8,362 nucleotides of DNA, from positions 1 to 8,362 of the forward strand of contig JBBAEA010000144.1 of NCBI GenBank assembly GCA_041656175.1, given 5' to 3'. The position numbers and the translations under genes are program-made. Source of the DNA: JBBAEA01 sp041656175. GTDB lineage: Bacteria > Myxococcota_A > Bradymonadia > UBA4248. This document shows positions 7,098 through 8,362 of the stretch, piece by piece (position 1 is the stretch's first letter; every line of letters begins with the position of its first letter). The notes beneath the pieces are model-generated. The model was not told the origin of the DNA. It saw only the letters and a program-made list of their open reading frames with translations, and ran no database searches.

Positions 7098-7379
7098 GTG
7101 GGGGAAGTATCCCCCTACGCGCGGGCTTCCTCGCCGAATTCACAATTCGCGCAAAATTTTGTGCAATGTTTCGACTATTCGTCGAACCATTGCACAAAAT
7201 GCGCTCATTGCGTATTTGTCTCGGCGATCCCGCGCTACCCCCAAAGTGCATGCAATCCTTTTGTTAAGAGCCGAACAATCGCTTCGGGGGCGTTACGGGG
7301 GGCTTGCCCCCCGTTGAGGGGGTAGTGGCAAACCCGCGCACAGCGCGGGGTTGACACGTAGGGGGACACTTCCCCCCAC
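7098..7379. repeat. 282-bp GC-rich element of nested inverted repeats (MITE-like)
   Basis: The ends are imperfect terminal inverted repeats of about 22 bases (7098-7119 and 7357-7379), differing by one substitution and one inserted base. Each end is itself a small hairpin. Inside are GCGCGGG/CCCGCGC (7119-7125 with 7229-7235), TCGCCGA/TCGGCGA (7131-7137 with 7221-7227), an 18-of-19 bp stem (7157-7175 with 7181-7199), ACGGGGGG/CCCCCCGT (7295-7302 with 7307-7314), and a 7-bp stem (7333-7339 with 7343-7349) that extends to AACC/GGTT with one bulged G. No credible coding frame runs through it. I see no clear target-site duplication. Alternatives are two adjacent palindromic repeats or a structured RNA. 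Confidence 0.7.
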
Positions 7380-7440
7380 AAAAGTAATACGCATAAATAT
7401 CGAATGCATCGAAGTATTCCTAAACGCTCCCCCCAAGTGA

Positions 7441-7469
7441 TTCATCAAAATACAGTTTATCATTATATA
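7441..7469 (+). promoter_or_regulatory. Possible greA promoter
   Basis: TTCATC (7441-7446), a 17-base spacer, then TATATA (7464-7469). The -35 is weak. Transcription would start about 7-9 bases before the greA ATG, giving an almost leaderless message, so this may not be the true promoter even though it is the best AT-rich candidate. Confidence 0.3.
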
Positions 7470-7482
7470 TTAAGGTAAAACC

Positions 7483-7983
7483 ATGGCAATTCAACGACAC
7501 CCCATGACTCCATGGGGTTTTCAGCAACTCAAAACAGAACTTAAACGCATTCGCGAGTTCGACAAACCCAATAACGTCCGCGCCATCGAGGAGGCAAGAG
7601 CACACGGCGACCTCAGCGAGAACGCCGAGTACAAATATGCAAAAGAGCAGCAAGCATTCATCGTAGGACGTGAAAAGGAAGTCGAAGCCCTCATCGCCAC
7701 CGCCGAAGTCATTGACCCCAGCACCCTTTCGGGTGATCGCGTCGTTTTCGGCGCATCGTGCAAACTACTCGACATCGATACCGACGAAGAACTGGAGTAC
7801 ACCATCGTCGGAGAGAGCGAATCTGACGGCGCCAAAGGACGAATTTCAGTCGTCAGCCCCATCGCGCGTGGGCTCATCGGAAAACGCGTCGGCGACGAAG
7901 CGATTGTTAACGCCCCAAAAGGAAAGCGCAGCTTTGAGATACTCGACGTCGAATTCAGAAGCACCGACACTTGGCAAGTTTAA
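7483..7983 (+). CDS. greA: Transcription elongation factor GreA
   Basis: GreA enters the RNA polymerase secondary channel and stimulates cleavage of the 3' end of backtracked RNA, rescuing stalled elongation complexes. The 166-aa length is typical. The N-terminal domain (about 1-78) is the antiparallel coiled coil; its tip carries GDLSENAEY (42-50), with the acidic pair Asp43 and Glu46 that helps hold the catalytic magnesium. The C-terminal FKBP-like domain (about 84-158) shows the conserved SPIARGLIGKRVGDEAIV block (125-142). The ATG at 7483 is preceded by a weak AAGG (7472-7475). A second ATG at codon 8 would also fit the family's PMT start, so the first seven residues are less certain. It stands alone, divergent from the tail operon, with no functional link implied. 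It looks intact. Confidence 0.97.
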   Translation: MAIQRHPMTPWGFQQLKTELKRIREFDKPNNVRAIEEARAHGDLSENAEYKYAKEQQAFIVGREKEVEALIATAEVIDPSTLSGDRVVFGASCKLLDIDTDEELEYTIVGESESDGAKGRISVVSPIARGLIGKRVGDEAIVNAPKGKRSFEILDVEFRSTDTWQV

Positions 7984-8269
7984 ATCATTGCAAAAACGCT
8001 AAAACTTACACTAGCGCTCATTTTCTTGAGAGCGCAGCACAAACATAAAGTTCTCACCTCTTTTCGCTGCACCCAAAACATCTATAAATCATCTATAGAG
8101 ACCTTTGCACGGACCAAAAATTTGAATGTTTTTTTCCAAAACGAAACAGTTTTAAAGAAAATTAGTCGTTTTGTAGAGAAGCAAAACAATAAAATGCGCA
8201 TAAAATTAGACATGCAGATGATAGAATGGCAGTTTATTCGGTAAGCGTTTAAAAAGTGCTTTCTTTAGT
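7984..8269. other. AT-rich region downstream of greA, no gene supported
   Basis: I see no convincing coding sequence, tRNA or strong terminator. A 6-bp stem (8014-8019 with 8030-8035) lies 31 bases after the greA stop but lacks a following T tract. The stretch from about 8110 to 8230 is markedly AT-rich. Confidence 0.5.
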
Positions 8270-8346
8270 GCCACAGCCGTCCAGGCTGTGGCCGCTTCGC
8301 GCGCGGCCTCAGCCGCGACCAATCGCTGACATCCGTGTCGCGATTG
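8270..8346. repeat. Cluster of three consecutive GC-rich hairpins
   Basis: Hairpin 1: GCCACAGCC (8270-8278) with GGCTGTGGC (8284-8292). Hairpin 2: CGCGGC (8302-8307) with GCCGCG (8312-8317). Hairpin 3: CAATCGC (8320-8326) with GCGATTG (8340-8346), plus an inner GACA/TGTC (8328-8331 with 8336-8339) separated by one bulged T. The composition changes sharply from the AT-rich flank. It may be an intergenic palindromic repeat or the edge of a structured RNA or mobile element running out of the window. Confidence 0.6.
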
Positions 8347-8362
8347 AAGGGAAGGGGGGGAC

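Noticed and set aside
7098..7379. Integron attC site or CRISPR array in the palindromic region
   Set aside because: There is no GTTRRRY/RYYYAAC core pair in the right arrangement and no direct repeats with regular spacers.
7066..8000. 11-base inverted match flanking greA (AGCGTTTTTGC at 7066 and its complement at 7990)
   Set aside because: It is short and of low complexity with no extended similarity; a chance match is likely.
8014..8035. Stem-loop after greA as its terminator
   Set aside because: It has only six base pairs, a large loop and no T tract afterwards.
8026..8244. 72-codon open frame on the plus strand downstream of greA
   Set aside because: It has a non-ATG start, no ribosome binding site, AT-driven composition and no recognisable family, so it is most likely chance.

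Overview
The window carries part of a contractile-tail / extracellular contractile injection system (eCIS) module on the minus strand and a greA gene on the plus strand. It looks like a Gram-negative bacterial chromosome of roughly even base composition. The GreA sequence and the GC-rich intergenic palindromes loosely suggest a deltaproteobacterial or myxobacterial relative, but no gene here fixes the taxonomy.

Right to left, in the direction of transcription, the minus-strand operon reads: a 146-aa inner tube protein (6324-6764); a giant 1417-aa helical, proline-poor protein in which I see no cysteine (1992-6245); a 232-aa tube-initiator/baseplate protein with a C-terminal LysM-like domain (1294-1992); and a 360-aa late control D / gp27-like hub protein (152-1234). 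A perfect terminator palindrome (100-140) follows 11 bases after the last stop. Immediately past it the sequence becomes the 5' end of a bacterial group IIC intron (98 down to 1, leaving the window), the usual insertion site for that class.

The gene order tube, X, LysM, D matches Afp5-Afp6-Afp7-Afp8 of Afp/PVC-type particles. It also matches phage P2 FII-(E)-T-U-D, where the long gene T encodes the tape measure. The 1417-aa protein therefore sits where either a tiny Afp6-like protein or a tape measure is expected. Its rod-like composition and an internal 345-bp tandem duplication favour a length-determining or tube-filling rod. No sheath, gp25, spike, PAAR, gpJ, fibre or AAA+ ATPase gene is in the window, so the system must be completed elsewhere.

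The 718-bp divergent intergenic region (6765-7482) holds the tube leader, a terminator-like stem-loop (7032-7065), and a 282-bp element built of nested inverted repeats (7098-7379). greA (7483-7983) follows. The remainder (7984-8362) is AT-rich sequence with no convincing gene, ending in a cluster of three GC-rich hairpins (8270-8346).
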